In this document: piece after piece, positions 46,747-55,198 of the stretch
Numbering within the stretch: position 1 is the first letter of the stretch
Layout: each line of letters starts with the position of its first letter
Assembly (NCBI GenBank): GCA_027531395.1
Contig: JAPZRO010000004.1
Coordinates: forward strand, 124,001 to 188,000
Direction of reading: 5' to 3'
From: Porphyrobacter sp.
GTDB taxonomy: Bacteria > Pseudomonadota > Alphaproteobacteria > Sphingomonadales > Sphingomonadaceae
Length of the DNA stretch: 64,000 bases
Position numbers and translations under genes: made by a program
Notes under the pieces: generated by a model
Database searches by the model: none
What the model saw: the letters and a program-made list of their open reading frames with translations, nothing else
What the model was told of the DNA's origin: nothing

Positions 46747-47019
46747 ATGAACAAGAACGACCTGATCAGCGCCGTTGCCGATGCGAGCGGCCTTTCGAAG
46801 AGCGATGCCTCGAACGCGGTGGAAAGCGTGTTCGACACCATCACCAAGGCCCTTTCGGGCGGCGACGAAGTGCGCCTGGTGGGCTTCGGCACGTTCTCGG
46901 TCGCCAAGCGCAAGGCCTCGATCGGCCGCAATCCGCGCACCGGCGAGGAAATGAAGATCAAGGCGTCGAACCAGCCCAAGTTCAAGGCGGGCAAGGGTCT
47001 CAAGGACGCCGTTAACTGA
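46747..47019 (+). CDS. hup: Histone-like DNA-binding protein HU
   Basis: The 90-residue protein matches HU along its whole length: MNKNDLISAVADASGLSK, VGFGTFSVAKRKASIGRNPRTGEEM (read in part, the DNA-bending arm with Arg-Asn-Pro) and KFKAGKGLKDAVN. It forms dimers that compact and bend DNA. It lies downstream of lon, a frequent pairing, with its own predicted promoter and a strong terminator. Confidence 0.97.
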   Translation: MNKNDLISAVADASGLSKSDASNAVESVFDTITKALSGGDEVRLVGFGTFSVAKRKASIGRNPRTGEEMKIKASNQPKFKAGKGLKDAVN

Positions 47020-47056
47020 TCACCTGACGCGCGCCCCGCAGGGCGTTGCAGGCAGA

Positions 47057-47098
47057 AGAAAACCCCGTCGACCTCAGCGGCCGGCGGGGTTTCTTCTT
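47057..47098 (+). terminator. Bidirectional-looking terminator between HU and a convergent lipoprotein gene
   Basis: AAACCCCGTC pairs with GGCGGGGTTT (one G-T pair), with A-rich sequence before and a T-rich TTTCTTCTT tract after. It can serve HU on the plus strand and the lipoprotein gene on the minus strand. Confidence 0.82.
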
Positions 47099-47128
47099 GT
47101 CCGCGCGGGTTGCGGCGCTGCGAGGCGT

Positions 47129-48037
47129 TCAGCCGCCCGCAGCGATCAGCGCGGTGGGAGCGGCCGAGGTGCGCTGCGAGATGTTCCAGCGCAGCACCTC
47201 GCCACCGGCGGTGGCGGCTTCCGCGCCTTCATCGGTGTTGTTGGCGAGGATCCGCATGCCCGGCGCGGTGCGGATCGTGAAGGTGCCGTCAAGCACCGGC
47301 ATTCCCGGGATCTGCGCGGCCTCGGGATTATCCTTGTTGGCATCTTCGGCGGCGCCCATCGCCGCGAGGCTCGCCAGCGAGCCCATGCCGCCCATCATCG
47401 CGCCCATCGGATTGTCGCCGCTCTGGAACACGAAGGCCGGGGCATTGATGCGCACCTGTCCGCCATCGCGCAGGATCATCTGGACGAACGGATTGGTGGC
47501 GGGGAAGCCCTCGATCGTCGGGAACATGAAATCGTGGCCCAAGGTGCCGCTGACCGAATAGCTCACCTCGAACAGGCCGTCGCCCTTGTGCACCACGCGG
47601 TTCCAGCCCTTCTGCCGTTCGAGCAGGCGGACCATTTCTTCGGTCGCCTTGGGATCGGTCGGGTCGATGCCGCCCATCATCGCCTTCATCATCTCGGCGT
47701 CCTTCTTGGCCTTGGCGGCCCGCTCCTCGGCGCCGGCATCCCATTCGGCACGCTGCGAGGCGAGTTCTTCCTTGGTGCACTCACGCGGCTCGTAGGTCTC
47801 CTCGTCGTAGCATTCGGACGGGGTGAAGGCCTCCTCGGTGGTCGCCCCCATGAGCGCCAGCTTGGAAAGGGTGAGGAAGAAGATCTCTCCTTCATAGCTG
47901 AAGGTGAAGCTGTCCGGCCCGGTCAGCGCCAGCTCGGACGTGAACTTGCCCGGCGACATGAAGCAGCCCGACAGCACCAGCGCAAAGCCGGTGAGCAGCG
48001 CCGCGGCGCGCAAGCGGATCGTCGAAAACATGGTCAT
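47129..48037 (-). CDS. Hypothetical lipoprotein
   Basis: The 302-residue protein has a lipoprotein signal (LLTGFALVLSGCFMSPGKF, lipid-attached Cys in LSGC). The mature part has FTFSYEGEIFFLTLSKLALMG, an acidic Cys-containing loop (TPSECYDEETYEPRECTKEE), a charged helix with KKDAEMMKAMMGG, and a beta-rich C-terminus (LFEVSYSVSGTLGHDFMFPT, GTFTIRTAPGMRILANNTDEG, read in part). It resembles uncharacterised sphingomonad lipoproteins. GGGAGGGAA precedes ATG 48037. No function is assigned. Confidence 0.8.
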   Translation of the reverse strand: MTMFSTIRLRAAALLTGFALVLSGCFMSPGKFTSELALTGPDSFTFSYEGEIFFLTLSKLALMGATTEEAFTPSECYDEETYEPRECTKEELASQRAEWDAGAEERAAKAKKDAEMMKAMMGGIDPTDPKATEEMVRLLERQKGWNRVVHKGDGLFEVSYSVSGTLGHDFMFPTIEGFPATNPFVQMILRDGGQVRINAPAFVFQSGDNPMGAMMGGMGSLASLAAMGAAEDANKDNPEAAQIPGMPVLDGTFTIRTAPGMRILANNTDEGAEAATAGGEVLRWNISQRTSAAPTALIAAGG

Positions 48038-48063
48038 GGCATTTCCCTCCCTCGGGCAGCGTT

Positions 48064-48855
48064 CTAGCCGCGCGTGGCGACGGCATAAAGCGCAATCGCC
48101 GCCGCATTCGAGACGTTGAGGCTTTCGATTGCCGAGGAGATCGGCAGCTTGGCGAGCGCATCGCAATGCGCGGCGATGTTGTGGCGCAGGCCCTCGCCCT
48201 CGGCGCCGAGGACGATCGCGAGCGGGCCGGTGGGCATGGTGTCGGCGAGCACCGCTTCGGCTTCACCGGCGAGCCCGATGCGCCAGTATCCGGCCTCGGC
48301 CAGCTCCTCCAGTGCACGGGCAAGGTTGACCACGCGCACCCAGGGCACGCTTTCCAGCGCGCCCGAGGCAGCTTTCGCCAGCACACCGCCTTCGGGCGGC
48401 GCATGGCGATCCTGGGTGACGATCGCTGCGGCATTGAAGGCCGCTGCCGAGCGCAGGATCGCTCCCACGTTGTGCGGATCGGTGACCTGATCCAGCACCA
48501 CGATCGGCCGGTCGGCTTCGCCCAGTGCGACCTCGTCGAGGAACACGTCCTCCAGCGGCGCACATTCGAGCACCAGCCCCTGATGCGGCGCGTCCTTGGC
48601 GACCAGCCGCGCGAGGTCGGCGACGTCGGCATATTCGACCGGGAAGTCGGCCGGCAGTTCGCCGTCGAGACTGGCGATGCCCTCGCGGGTCGCCCACAGC
48701 TTGCGGTGCTGGCGTTCGGGATTCTTGAGCGCTGCTTCGACCGGATGACGGCCCCACAGGCGCACCTGTCCGGTGCTCGCCTTGCCCGAACCGCGTCCGC
48801 CCTTCATCCGCCCGGCGCGTCCGCGCAATGCGCGCTTGCGTTTACCTTCGGTCAT
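48064..48855 (-). CDS. rlmB: 23S rRNA 2'-O-ribose methyltransferase RlmB (SpoU/TrmH family)
   Basis: The 263-residue enzyme has a basic N-terminal tail (KRKRALRGRAGRMKGGRGSG), a substrate domain starting LWGRHPVEAALKNPERQ and the SPOUT knot with IVVLDQVTDPHNVGAILRSAAAF, AIVLGAEGEGLR and LPISSAIESLNVSNAAAIALY. These are the three SpoU motifs. RlmB methylates G2251 in the peptidyl-transferase loop; a tRNA-directed relative cannot be fully excluded. It is divergent from tRNA-Tyr. Confidence 0.92.
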   Translation of the reverse strand: MTEGKRKRALRGRAGRMKGGRGSGKASTGQVRLWGRHPVEAALKNPERQHRKLWATREGIASLDGELPADFPVEYADVADLARLVAKDAPHQGLVLECAPLEDVFLDEVALGEADRPIVVLDQVTDPHNVGAILRSAAAFNAAAIVTQDRHAPPEGGVLAKAASGALESVPWVRVVNLARALEELAEAGYWRIGLAGEAEAVLADTMPTGPLAIVLGAEGEGLRHNIAAHCDALAKLPISSAIESLNVSNAAAIALYAVATRG

Positions 48856-49023
48856 TGTCGCTCCTTGCCAGCATCAGAAGCGCCCCCTGCCAGCAGGGCC
48901 ATTGACAGGCAAGCAGTGCTTCGCCAAAGGGGCGCCTCTCGGCAGCGGGCCCCCTTGGGGACTCGCGCTAATTCAGGGCGCAAAAGCGCTCGGGAACGCC
49001 CCCCTCAAGGCAGGGGACTGTGT

Positions 49024-49109
49024 GGACAGGTGGCCGAGTGGTTAAAGGCAGCAGACTGTAAATCTGCCCGCGCAAGCGTACGCTGGTTCGAATCCAGCCC
49101 TGTCCACCA
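49024..49109 (+). tRNA. tRNA-Tyr (anticodon GTA)
   Basis: The 86-nt class II tRNA has acceptor GGACAGG / CCTGTCC, discriminator A and an encoded CCA. The anticodon loop CTGTAAA gives GTA, a long variable arm (CCCGCGCAAGCGTAC-type) follows, and the T-arm is CTGG-TTCGAAT-CCAG. Read as tyrosine because of the GTA anticodon and long variable arm. Confidence 0.96.
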
Positions 49110-49139
49110 CCTTCCTTCGGTTTCTCTTTGGGCCGCGCC

Positions 49140-49958
49140 TCAGCGCAGCGAAGCCTGCGAATCCGCCAGCATCGTCGTGAGGTAGCCGAGTGTCTGGCGC
49201 GCCTTTTCGAGCGATTGCTGCGCCACGCTCTCCGATTGCGTGCCGCGCATCGAGCGGGCCAGCGTATCGAGGTAATTGCGATAGCCACGGGCCGCTTCGG
49301 CGTTCTGCTGCCTCAGGCGATAGGCGGTGAGTTCCTCCGGCGAGGCATCGCGCGGCGGCCTCTGGCGGCTTCCCAGCCGGATCACCTGACGCACCGCGTC
49401 CCTGCCCTGATCCATCGCCAGCCTGAACTCCCTGAGCGTTACCGCGCTCGCGGCGGTCTCGGCAACCGGGGGCGCGGCGGCGGCGGTCAGGCTGGCGGCA
49501 TCGGCCGCAGCGGCCTGGGCCTCGCCGAGCGTGGGGGTGATGCGCGGGGCGGGGACGGGCGCCGGCTCCACCCGCGCGTCGCGCTCAGGCGCTGTGTCGA
49601 GGGTTTCGGGGGCGGCAAGCAGCGCGGCGCTGTCTGCCGCAGGATTGGTAGCCAGCGCGCTGGGCGCGGCGGGTGCGGTGACGGCTTGCTGGGGGCTCGC
49701 GCGTTCGATCGCCGGGGCCGGGGCCTCGCCCGTCACGCCCGAGACATAGGCCACGCCGCCGCACAGCGCGGCAAAGGCCATCGCGATGCCGGCGTGGAGG
49801 AGCAGCTTCCGGCCGCCGCCCGGCTCCGTCCTGCCGGTGGCCGAGAGCGCGACCGGGGCGGCCTGGTCGGAGCGCACGAGCCAGGGGAAGGCGTCGAGCG
49901 GGGGCAGGTCGATTTCGCTGGGGGGAAGGGCGGCGTGGGCGAGCATTTGGTCAGTCAT
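49140..49958 (-). CDS. Hypothetical single-span membrane protein with helical C-terminus
   Basis: The 272-residue protein has a cytoplasmic N-terminus (MTDQMLAHAALPPSEIDLPP), one membrane segment (LLLHAGIAMAFAALCGGVAYVSG), a long Ala/Pro-rich linker and a conserved-looking helical end (LREFRLAMDQGRDAVRQVIRL, RGYRNYLDTLARSM, ARQTLGYLTTMLADSQASLR). It lies between tRNA-Tyr and the dab operon. No domain is recognised; the linker suggests a reach across the periplasm. Confidence 0.7.
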   Translation of the reverse strand: MTDQMLAHAALPPSEIDLPPLDAFPWLVRSDQAAPVALSATGRTEPGGGRKLLLHAGIAMAFAALCGGVAYVSGVTGEAPAPAIERASPQQAVTAPAAPSALATNPAADSAALLAAPETLDTAPERDARVEPAPVPAPRITPTLGEAQAAAADAASLTAAAAPPVAETAASAVTLREFRLAMDQGRDAVRQVIRLGSRQRPPRDASPEELTAYRLRQQNAEAARGYRNYLDTLARSMRGTQSESVAQQSLEKARQTLGYLTTMLADSQASLR

Positions 49959-50051
49959 CCGTTCTCGGCAAGAGGTCTCTTGCCACTCACAACGGATCAG
50001 CTCGGCCGCTTATTCCGGCGTTGCAGCGGTGGATGCATGAAATAATTCAGG

Positions 50052-50095
50052 AAAAAGCCCGGGCGGAAGGCGGACATCGGCCCGCCCTCCGCCCG
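50052..50095 (-). terminator. Terminator of the dabBA operon
   Basis: Read on the minus strand, CGGGCGGA pairs with TCCGCCCG around an inner GC-rich stem and is followed by GGCTTTTTC. It lies 21 bases after the dabA stop codon. Confidence 0.75.
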
Positions 50096-50115
50096 AACCT
50101 GCGACCCTCACGGGA

Positions 50116-52497
50116 TCAGGCAGCCAAGGTTTGTGGCGCGGTATCGGTCCATTCGAGGCCGGGGCGGTAGCGCGCGTCGACCTTGCCGTCCTTGAGGACG
50201 AAGAGGTGCAGCCAGCCATTGTCGAACAGATCGCGCACGCCGGGGTGGCGTTCGAGGACGCCGAGGATCTCCTCGCGCGGGGCCTCGATCATGACACTGA
50301 GGCGCAGGGGTTCGTGCGCCAGCACCGCGCCATCATGCACTGCCTGCCACGGCAGGCCGGCGCGCAGGCGTCCGCCATTGCCCTCAATCACACCGATCCC
50401 GCCAACGACATTGTGGATCAGCTTGTTGCCGCCGCCGAACATCTCGGGCGCAACCGAGGAGCCGAAATATTGCAGGGATATCCAGCTTGCGACCACCACC
50501 GGCGCGGTGATGATCAGTTCGAGCGTGCCGAAGCCCTCGTCGGCGCGCCAGTCGTAGGAGTGAAGGAAAGCTCGCCCGCCGAGATCGCGGCCCGCCGTCG
50601 CCGCGCGCGGGGCGGCAATGAAGGCCGCGCAGCCCGCCAGACCCCATTCGGGGCGGATTTCGGCCCAGTTGCTGGCGCGCTGGTGGATGGTGTTCCAGCG
50701 CGCGCCCGGCAGTCGCACCGCGCGCTCGGCCCGGGCGACCTTTGCCGCCTGCGCCAGCCACTCGCGCACTCTGGCAAGGTCGCCGGCGCGGGGCCCAGGC
50801 AGGCCGTCCTCGTAGATCGTGACGCGATCGGTGGTGGTGTCATGCAGGCCGGCGACGAACAGCGTGTCCGCCGGGACCTCGACCCCGCGTGCGGCGAGGC
50901 CTGCGCGGGTCTCGGGATCGTTGAGCAGGATCGCCAGCAGGCGGGCCGAGACCTCGCCGGTGTAACCTCCGCAGGCACCGCAGTGATAGGCGCTCTCGTG
51001 CGGGTTGTTGGTGACGTTCCCGCCGTGGCCGAGCAGCAGCACGATCTCGCCGTGGGCCATGGTTAGGCTCATCGCCTTGAGCACGGCAGCGCCGGTATCG
51101 GCCTTGGCCTCGGCGCTCATCCCGCCGATCACTTCGGGGGCGGGCTCGGGTTTAGCCTTGGGCGCAAAGCCCAGCGCCGACTTCACCAGCTTGGCCGCAT
51201 AGACCGGGCCCATCGCCTCGACGAAGGCGAAAGAGCTGACCGCTGCCTGCCGGAACCGGCCCCATGCGCGCGCCGAACGGGCGGTGATGCGGGCCTGCTG
51301 GTCGCGCGCCGGATCGCCTGCGCTGGTGGTCTCGACCGCCGGGTTGAGCAGCACCGGCAGGCGCGCCTCGCGGATGTCGGAGCCGTGGGCATGGTGCGCC
51401 AGCGGCAGGCCGAAGAAGCCGGCAAAGCCGATCGTGGCGATGCTGTCATCGATGCTTTCGAGCGCGCGGCGGAACACTTCTGAGCGCACGTCGATGCAGA
51501 AAGCGGCCTGCAGGAAGGGGCGATCACCGGAAGGCGCCTCCCCGTCGAGAGCCGCGACAAGGCGGCGCTGGTGGCCGCGATCGGCCGCGTCCTGGAGGAT
51601 CGCCAGCGCCACCTCGTCGGCGCCGGGCGCCACCGGCTCGGCATGGGCAGCGACGGTGGCGGCCCAGCGCTCGGCAACTTCGGGAGCGTGGGCGAGCAGG
51701 GCTTCTTCCCAGATCAGGCGGATGGCGAGCAGATCGACCATGGTGCGGTCGGTGTCGCCGGCGAGTTCCGCCTGCCACAGCAGCCAGCGGGCGTGCTGCG
51801 ACCAGCCGCCCATGCTCATGAACAGGCGGTGGAAGGCGGTCTCGGCGGCGGCATCGGTGATGCCCAGCGCCTCGGCGGCGAACAGGATCGCGCGCTCGGG
51901 CGTGTCGGGCGCGGCGGCGACATGGGCGCAGAAGCCCTTGAGCCCGGCGATCTCCGGGGTCAGGTCATGCATCGCCCAGGCGCGCCATGCGGCGAAAGCC
52001 TCGGAGCCCGGCGCGGGCGACCACAGCGCTTGCCCGCGATCGAACTGACCCGCGGCCCACAGCCCGATGCACTTGTCGATCAGCGCCGGCCAGTCGATGC
52101 CAGTCGCTTGCGCGGCGAGATCGGCGACGGTCGGCAGGGCGGCCGGTGCGGGGCCATCGCCCAGCTGTTCGGCGGCGCGGCGCAGATGGGTCGTATCGGC
52201 GGGGCGCAGCGGCGCAATCGAGGCAGCCAGGGCGTCGGCAAGATCGTCCTCGTTGATGCGGCCGTCGCGGATCGCGGCGGCGTAGTCCGCGCCCTTGCGG
52301 GTCACGCGGATGCCCGCGACCCGGCCCAGGCGTGCAGCGGCAGTGGCAAGATCCTCGCCGGTCTGGCCCAGGAAGGGATTGACCGCAACCGTGGCATCGA
52401 GCGGGAAGGCCGGAGGAATGGCGCGGGCAGCCGCCTCGGCAGCTTCGAGAATGGCCGACAGCCTGACCGGCGTGATCTGCGAGTGCTTCATGAACAT
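50116..52497 (-). CDS. dabA: DabA, zinc subunit of the DAB inorganic-carbon transporter (DUF2309)
   Basis: The 793-residue cytoplasmic protein resembles beta-carbonic anhydrases at its core. The four zinc-site residues known from characterised DabA are present with matching spacing: C334 and D336 in FCIDVRSE, H491 in LLGHGGNVTNN and C506 in YHCGACGG. The N-terminal FPLDATVAVNPFLGQTGEDL and the C-terminal AGLPWQAVHDGAVLAHEPLRL, each read in part, are also typical. With DabB it is thought to hydrate CO2 to bicarbonate inside the cell, driven by the ion gradient. ATG 52497 has GGAG eight bases upstream. It follows dabB by 26 bases. Confidence 0.92.
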   Translation of the reverse strand: MFMKHSQITPVRLSAILEAAEAAARAIPPAFPLDATVAVNPFLGQTGEDLATAAARLGRVAGIRVTRKGADYAAAIRDGRINEDDLADALAASIAPLRPADTTHLRRAAEQLGDGPAPAALPTVADLAAQATGIDWPALIDKCIGLWAAGQFDRGQALWSPAPGSEAFAAWRAWAMHDLTPEIAGLKGFCAHVAAAPDTPERAILFAAEALGITDAAAETAFHRLFMSMGGWSQHARWLLWQAELAGDTDRTMVDLLAIRLIWEEALLAHAPEVAERWAATVAAHAEPVAPGADEVALAILQDAADRGHQRRLVAALDGEAPSGDRPFLQAAFCIDVRSEVFRRALESIDDSIATIGFAGFFGLPLAHHAHGSDIREARLPVLLNPAVETTSAGDPARDQQARITARSARAWGRFRQAAVSSFAFVEAMGPVYAAKLVKSALGFAPKAKPEPAPEVIGGMSAEAKADTGAAVLKAMSLTMAHGEIVLLLGHGGNVTNNPHESAYHCGACGGYTGEVSARLLAILLNDPETRAGLAARGVEVPADTLFVAGLHDTTTDRVTIYEDGLPGPRAGDLARVREWLAQAAKVARAERAVRLPGARWNTIHQRASNWAEIRPEWGLAGCAAFIAAPRAATAGRDLGGRAFLHSYDWRADEGFGTLELIITAPVVVASWISLQYFGSSVAPEMFGGGNKLIHNVVGGIGVIEGNGGRLRAGLPWQAVHDGAVLAHEPLRLSVMIEAPREEILGVLERHPGVRDLFDNGWLHLFVLKDGKVDARYRPGLEWTDTAPQTLAA

Positions 52498-52523
52498 GGG
52501 CGTTACTCCGGTAGGACGGCGGA

Positions 52524-54089
52524 TCAGCGTGAGCCGGTGATGCGGAAGCCGCCGATCGCGCGATCGAGCAGGGCGTTGAGGTAGAGGCCGTTGGCGAGGT
52601 GGACGCGCAGGCCTGCGGTGGCAGGGTGGTGCGCCCACAGCGGGAACAGCGCCTGGGCAAAGGCGACGAGGCCGAAGCTCGCCACCGCCACCACCAGCAG
52701 CGCCCATTCCAACTCGGTCGGCATCGGCGCCGCGGGAAGGATCGGACCCCAGATCGCCTGAGCGATGGTCTGGAAGCTAAAGTAGCCCACCGCGGCAGCC
52801 AGCGCGGAAGCGGCGGTGCGCTTGGTGAGGGCGACAGGCGCACGGTCGGCGAGGCCCTGCGCGACAAGGTAGGCGACCCCGAAGATCAGGATCGCGCCAA
52901 GCGCCAGCGCCTGCGGCGACTTGGGCCCGAAGGCGGCGGTGAAGGCGGCCGCGATCACGGCGAAGATCGCCAGCGCCAGCGCGAAGCTCTTGAGCACCGC
53001 CGGCACGCTCGGCACAGCGACCGGACCGGGGCGGCGGATGCCGGCGACTTCGGTGACCGCATTTCCCGACGAGAGGAAGGCATGCGCCTTGTAGAGCGAG
53101 TGCGCGACGATGTGCAGCAGCGCGAGGGTCCAAAGGCCAAGGCCGCATTGCAGCAGCATGAAGCCCATCTGCGAGATGGTCGACCAGGCGAGCGCGGTCT
53201 TGATCGCGCTCTGGGTGAGCATCACGGCGGCGCCGAACAGCGCGGTGAAGCCGCCGATCATCACCAGCGCGGCCATCGCCCCGGTGCTCGACTGCACCAG
53301 CGGCGCGGCGGTGATGAGGAGGACGCCGCCCGAATTGATGATCCCGGCGTGGAGCAGGGCGGAGACGGGGGTGGGGGCCTCCATCACCTCGGTCAGCCAG
53401 CCGTGCAGCGGGAAGGCGGCGGTCTTTAGGGCGGCCGCAGCGACGATTGCGGCGACGCCCAGCGTGCCGGCAAAGCCAAGCCCGCTGGCCGCGGCGGCGG
53501 CGGGGAGGGCGCCAAGGTCGAGCGTGCCGAACTTGCTGAACAGCAGCCCGGCGGCGCAGGCGAGCATCACGTCGCCCGCATACCACACCCGCGCAAACTT
53601 GGTTGCGGCGCGCTGCGCCTCGGGCCGGTCGGGGTAGAACAGCAGCAGCTTGCGCAGGGTAAGGCCGACCGCGAAGGTCGCGATGATGAGGGTGGGCAGG
53701 GTCGCGGCCTGCGCGAACACCAGCACCGCTGCCAGCGTCACCAGCATCAGCCCGTGGAACGCCCCCTCGCGCGCCTCGCCGTCGAGATAGGTGCGGCTGT
53801 AGCGCATCACGATCCAGCCGATGAAGCCGACCAAGCTGGCGACTGCGGTGCTGACCAGATCCGCGCGCAGGCCGATCTGCGCCGCGCCTTCAAGCAGGCC
53901 CACACCCGCTACCGGGCCGAGCGCGGTCTGCACCAGTCCGCCGAGCGCCAGCGCGAAGGCCGCGAAGGCCGAGGCTTCCGACCAGCGCGGCAGGCTGCCG
54001 GGCCGCTGGCCGGGCCGGAGCGCGGCGAACAGGGCTGCGGGCATGAGCGCCAGCGGGGCGAGGAACGACAGGGCGAAAGCAAGCGACAT
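52524..54089 (-). CDS. dabB: DabB, NuoL/MrpA-like membrane subunit of the DAB inorganic-carbon transporter
   Basis: The 521-residue membrane protein has about 13-14 spans and proton-channel motifs of the complex I antiporter-like family: KTAAFPLHGWLTEVMEAPTPVSALLHAGIINSGG (read in part), TQSAIKTALAWSTISQMGFM and HIVAHSLYKAHAFLSSG. It lacks quinone-module partners and precedes dabA, so DabB is the better name than NuoL. It supplies cation-gradient energy to DabA. GGAG lies seven bases before ATG 54089. The operon diverges from a LysR gene across an AT-rich gap. Confidence 0.92.
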   Translation of the reverse strand: MSLAFALSFLAPLALMPAALFAALRPGQRPGSLPRWSEASAFAAFALALGGLVQTALGPVAGVGLLEGAAQIGLRADLVSTAVASLVGFIGWIVMRYSRTYLDGEAREGAFHGLMLVTLAAVLVFAQAATLPTLIIATFAVGLTLRKLLLFYPDRPEAQRAATKFARVWYAGDVMLACAAGLLFSKFGTLDLGALPAAAAASGLGFAGTLGVAAIVAAAALKTAAFPLHGWLTEVMEAPTPVSALLHAGIINSGGVLLITAAPLVQSSTGAMAALVMIGGFTALFGAAVMLTQSAIKTALAWSTISQMGFMLLQCGLGLWTLALLHIVAHSLYKAHAFLSSGNAVTEVAGIRRPGPVAVPSVPAVLKSFALALAIFAVIAAAFTAAFGPKSPQALALGAILIFGVAYLVAQGLADRAPVALTKRTAASALAAAVGYFSFQTIAQAIWGPILPAAPMPTELEWALLVVAVASFGLVAFAQALFPLWAHHPATAGLRVHLANGLYLNALLDRAIGGFRITGSR

Positions 54090-54176
54090 GGCGGCACTCC
54101 GACGGAGGGGTTCGAAGGATGTGCCGTCCCAATAAAATCTCGACAGAATTTAAAAAATTACATATTTTGCGGCTAA

Positions 54177-54199
54177 ACGTTCGGATAATTGGAACGTTA
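54177..54199. promoter_or_regulatory. Inverted repeat between dabB and lysR; candidate LysR operator
   Basis: AACGTTC-N9-GAACGTT is a perfect 7-bp inverted repeat, 14 bases upstream of the regulator start. Beside it (54148-54169) lies a strikingly AT-rich tract in this GC-rich genome. Size and position fit autoregulation plus control of the divergent dab operon; the binding protein is inferred. Confidence 0.6.
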
Positions 54200-54213
54200 T
54201 TCGGGAGTTTCCG

Positions 54214-55116
54214 GTGGCGAACCTCAATCTGCATCACCTGCGCCTGTTCCGCGCCACCGCCCGCGAAGGCACCCTGACGGCGGCCGCGCGCGCGCTCAAC
54301 ATCTCGCAAAGCGCGGTCTCCACCCAGATCAAGGCGCTCGAGGCCGATCTCGGGCATGATCTGTTCGAGCGGCGCGGGCGCAATCTGGTGCTGACCGAGG
54401 CAGGGCGGATCGCGCTCGATTATGCCGACCAGATATTCCTCGCCTCGGACCAGCTGATGGCAACCTTCCGCGCGGTCGGCGGGCAGCGCAAGGTCCTCAG
54501 GATCGGCGCGCTGGCGACCTTGTCGCGCAACTTCCAGATGCGCTTTCTCGCACCGCTGATCGGCCGCGACGATGTCGAGGTGGTGCTGCGCTCGGGCACC
54601 CAGCCGAGCCTGCTGCGCGCGCTCGAAGCGATGAGCATCGACGTGCTGCTGACCAACCTCGTCCCCGCACGCGACGCCGCCAGCCCCTATCTCGTGCGGC
54701 GGCTCGATGAGCAGCCCGTGAGCCTCGTCGGCGCGCGTTCACGGCTGGCGCTGGCGGCGCAGGGCCTGACACGCCTGCTGACCACGGTGCCGCTGATCCT
54801 GCCGACGCCCGAGACCGCGCTGCGCGCCGGGTTCGACGCGATGATCGAGCGCATGGGCATCGTCCCGCGCATCGCTGCCGAGGCCGACGACATGGCGATG
54901 CTGCGTCTGCTGGCGCGCTCCGACGCGGGCGTGGCGGTGATCCCGCCGATCGTGGTGCAGGACGAGCTTGCCGCGGGCCTGCTCTACGAATTGTTCCAGC
55001 TGCCCGACCTGTCCGAGGTGTTCTACGCGGTGACCATCCGCCGCACTTTCCCCAATCCATTGCTGGCCGAAGTGCTGGGCCGCGATGACGACGGGGCGGG
55101 CGGAGCGGCGGACTGA
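54214..55116 (+). CDS. LysR-family transcriptional regulator (NhaR/CbbR-like), next to dabBA
   Basis: The 300-residue regulator has an N-terminal winged helix (LHHLRLFRATAREGTLTAAARALNISQSAVSTQIKALE, read in part) and a periplasmic-binding-like effector domain (LRIGALATLSRNFQMRFLAPLI, PLILPTPETALRAGFDAM, RSDAGVAVIPPIVVQDELAAG). It starts at GTG 54214 with GGGAG six bases upstream. The divergent position next to dabBA and the inverted repeat in the gap suggest it controls CO2/bicarbonate uptake, as CbbR-type regulators do in autotrophs. Confidence 0.9.
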   Translation: MANLNLHHLRLFRATAREGTLTAAARALNISQSAVSTQIKALEADLGHDLFERRGRNLVLTEAGRIALDYADQIFLASDQLMATFRAVGGQRKVLRIGALATLSRNFQMRFLAPLIGRDDVEVVLRSGTQPSLLRALEAMSIDVLLTNLVPARDAASPYLVRRLDEQPVSLVGARSRLALAAQGLTRLLTTVPLILPTPETALRAGFDAMIERMGIVPRIAAEADDMAMLRLLARSDAGVAVIPPIVVQDELAAGLLYELFQLPDLSEVFYAVTIRRTFPNPLLAEVLGRDDDGAGGAAD

Positions 55117-55198
55117 ACGTCCACCGCTCCGGCGCTACCGGGTCTTGCAGGGCGCAGGGGTGCGCTTTAAGGCCGCTCGCTTCACGCAAGAGGGATTC

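Noticed and set aside
52524..54089. NuoL/MrpA subunit of complex I or a cation antiporter
   Set aside because: The membrane gene resembles NuoL but is followed directly by dabA with all zinc-site residues, and no other nuo or mrp genes are present.
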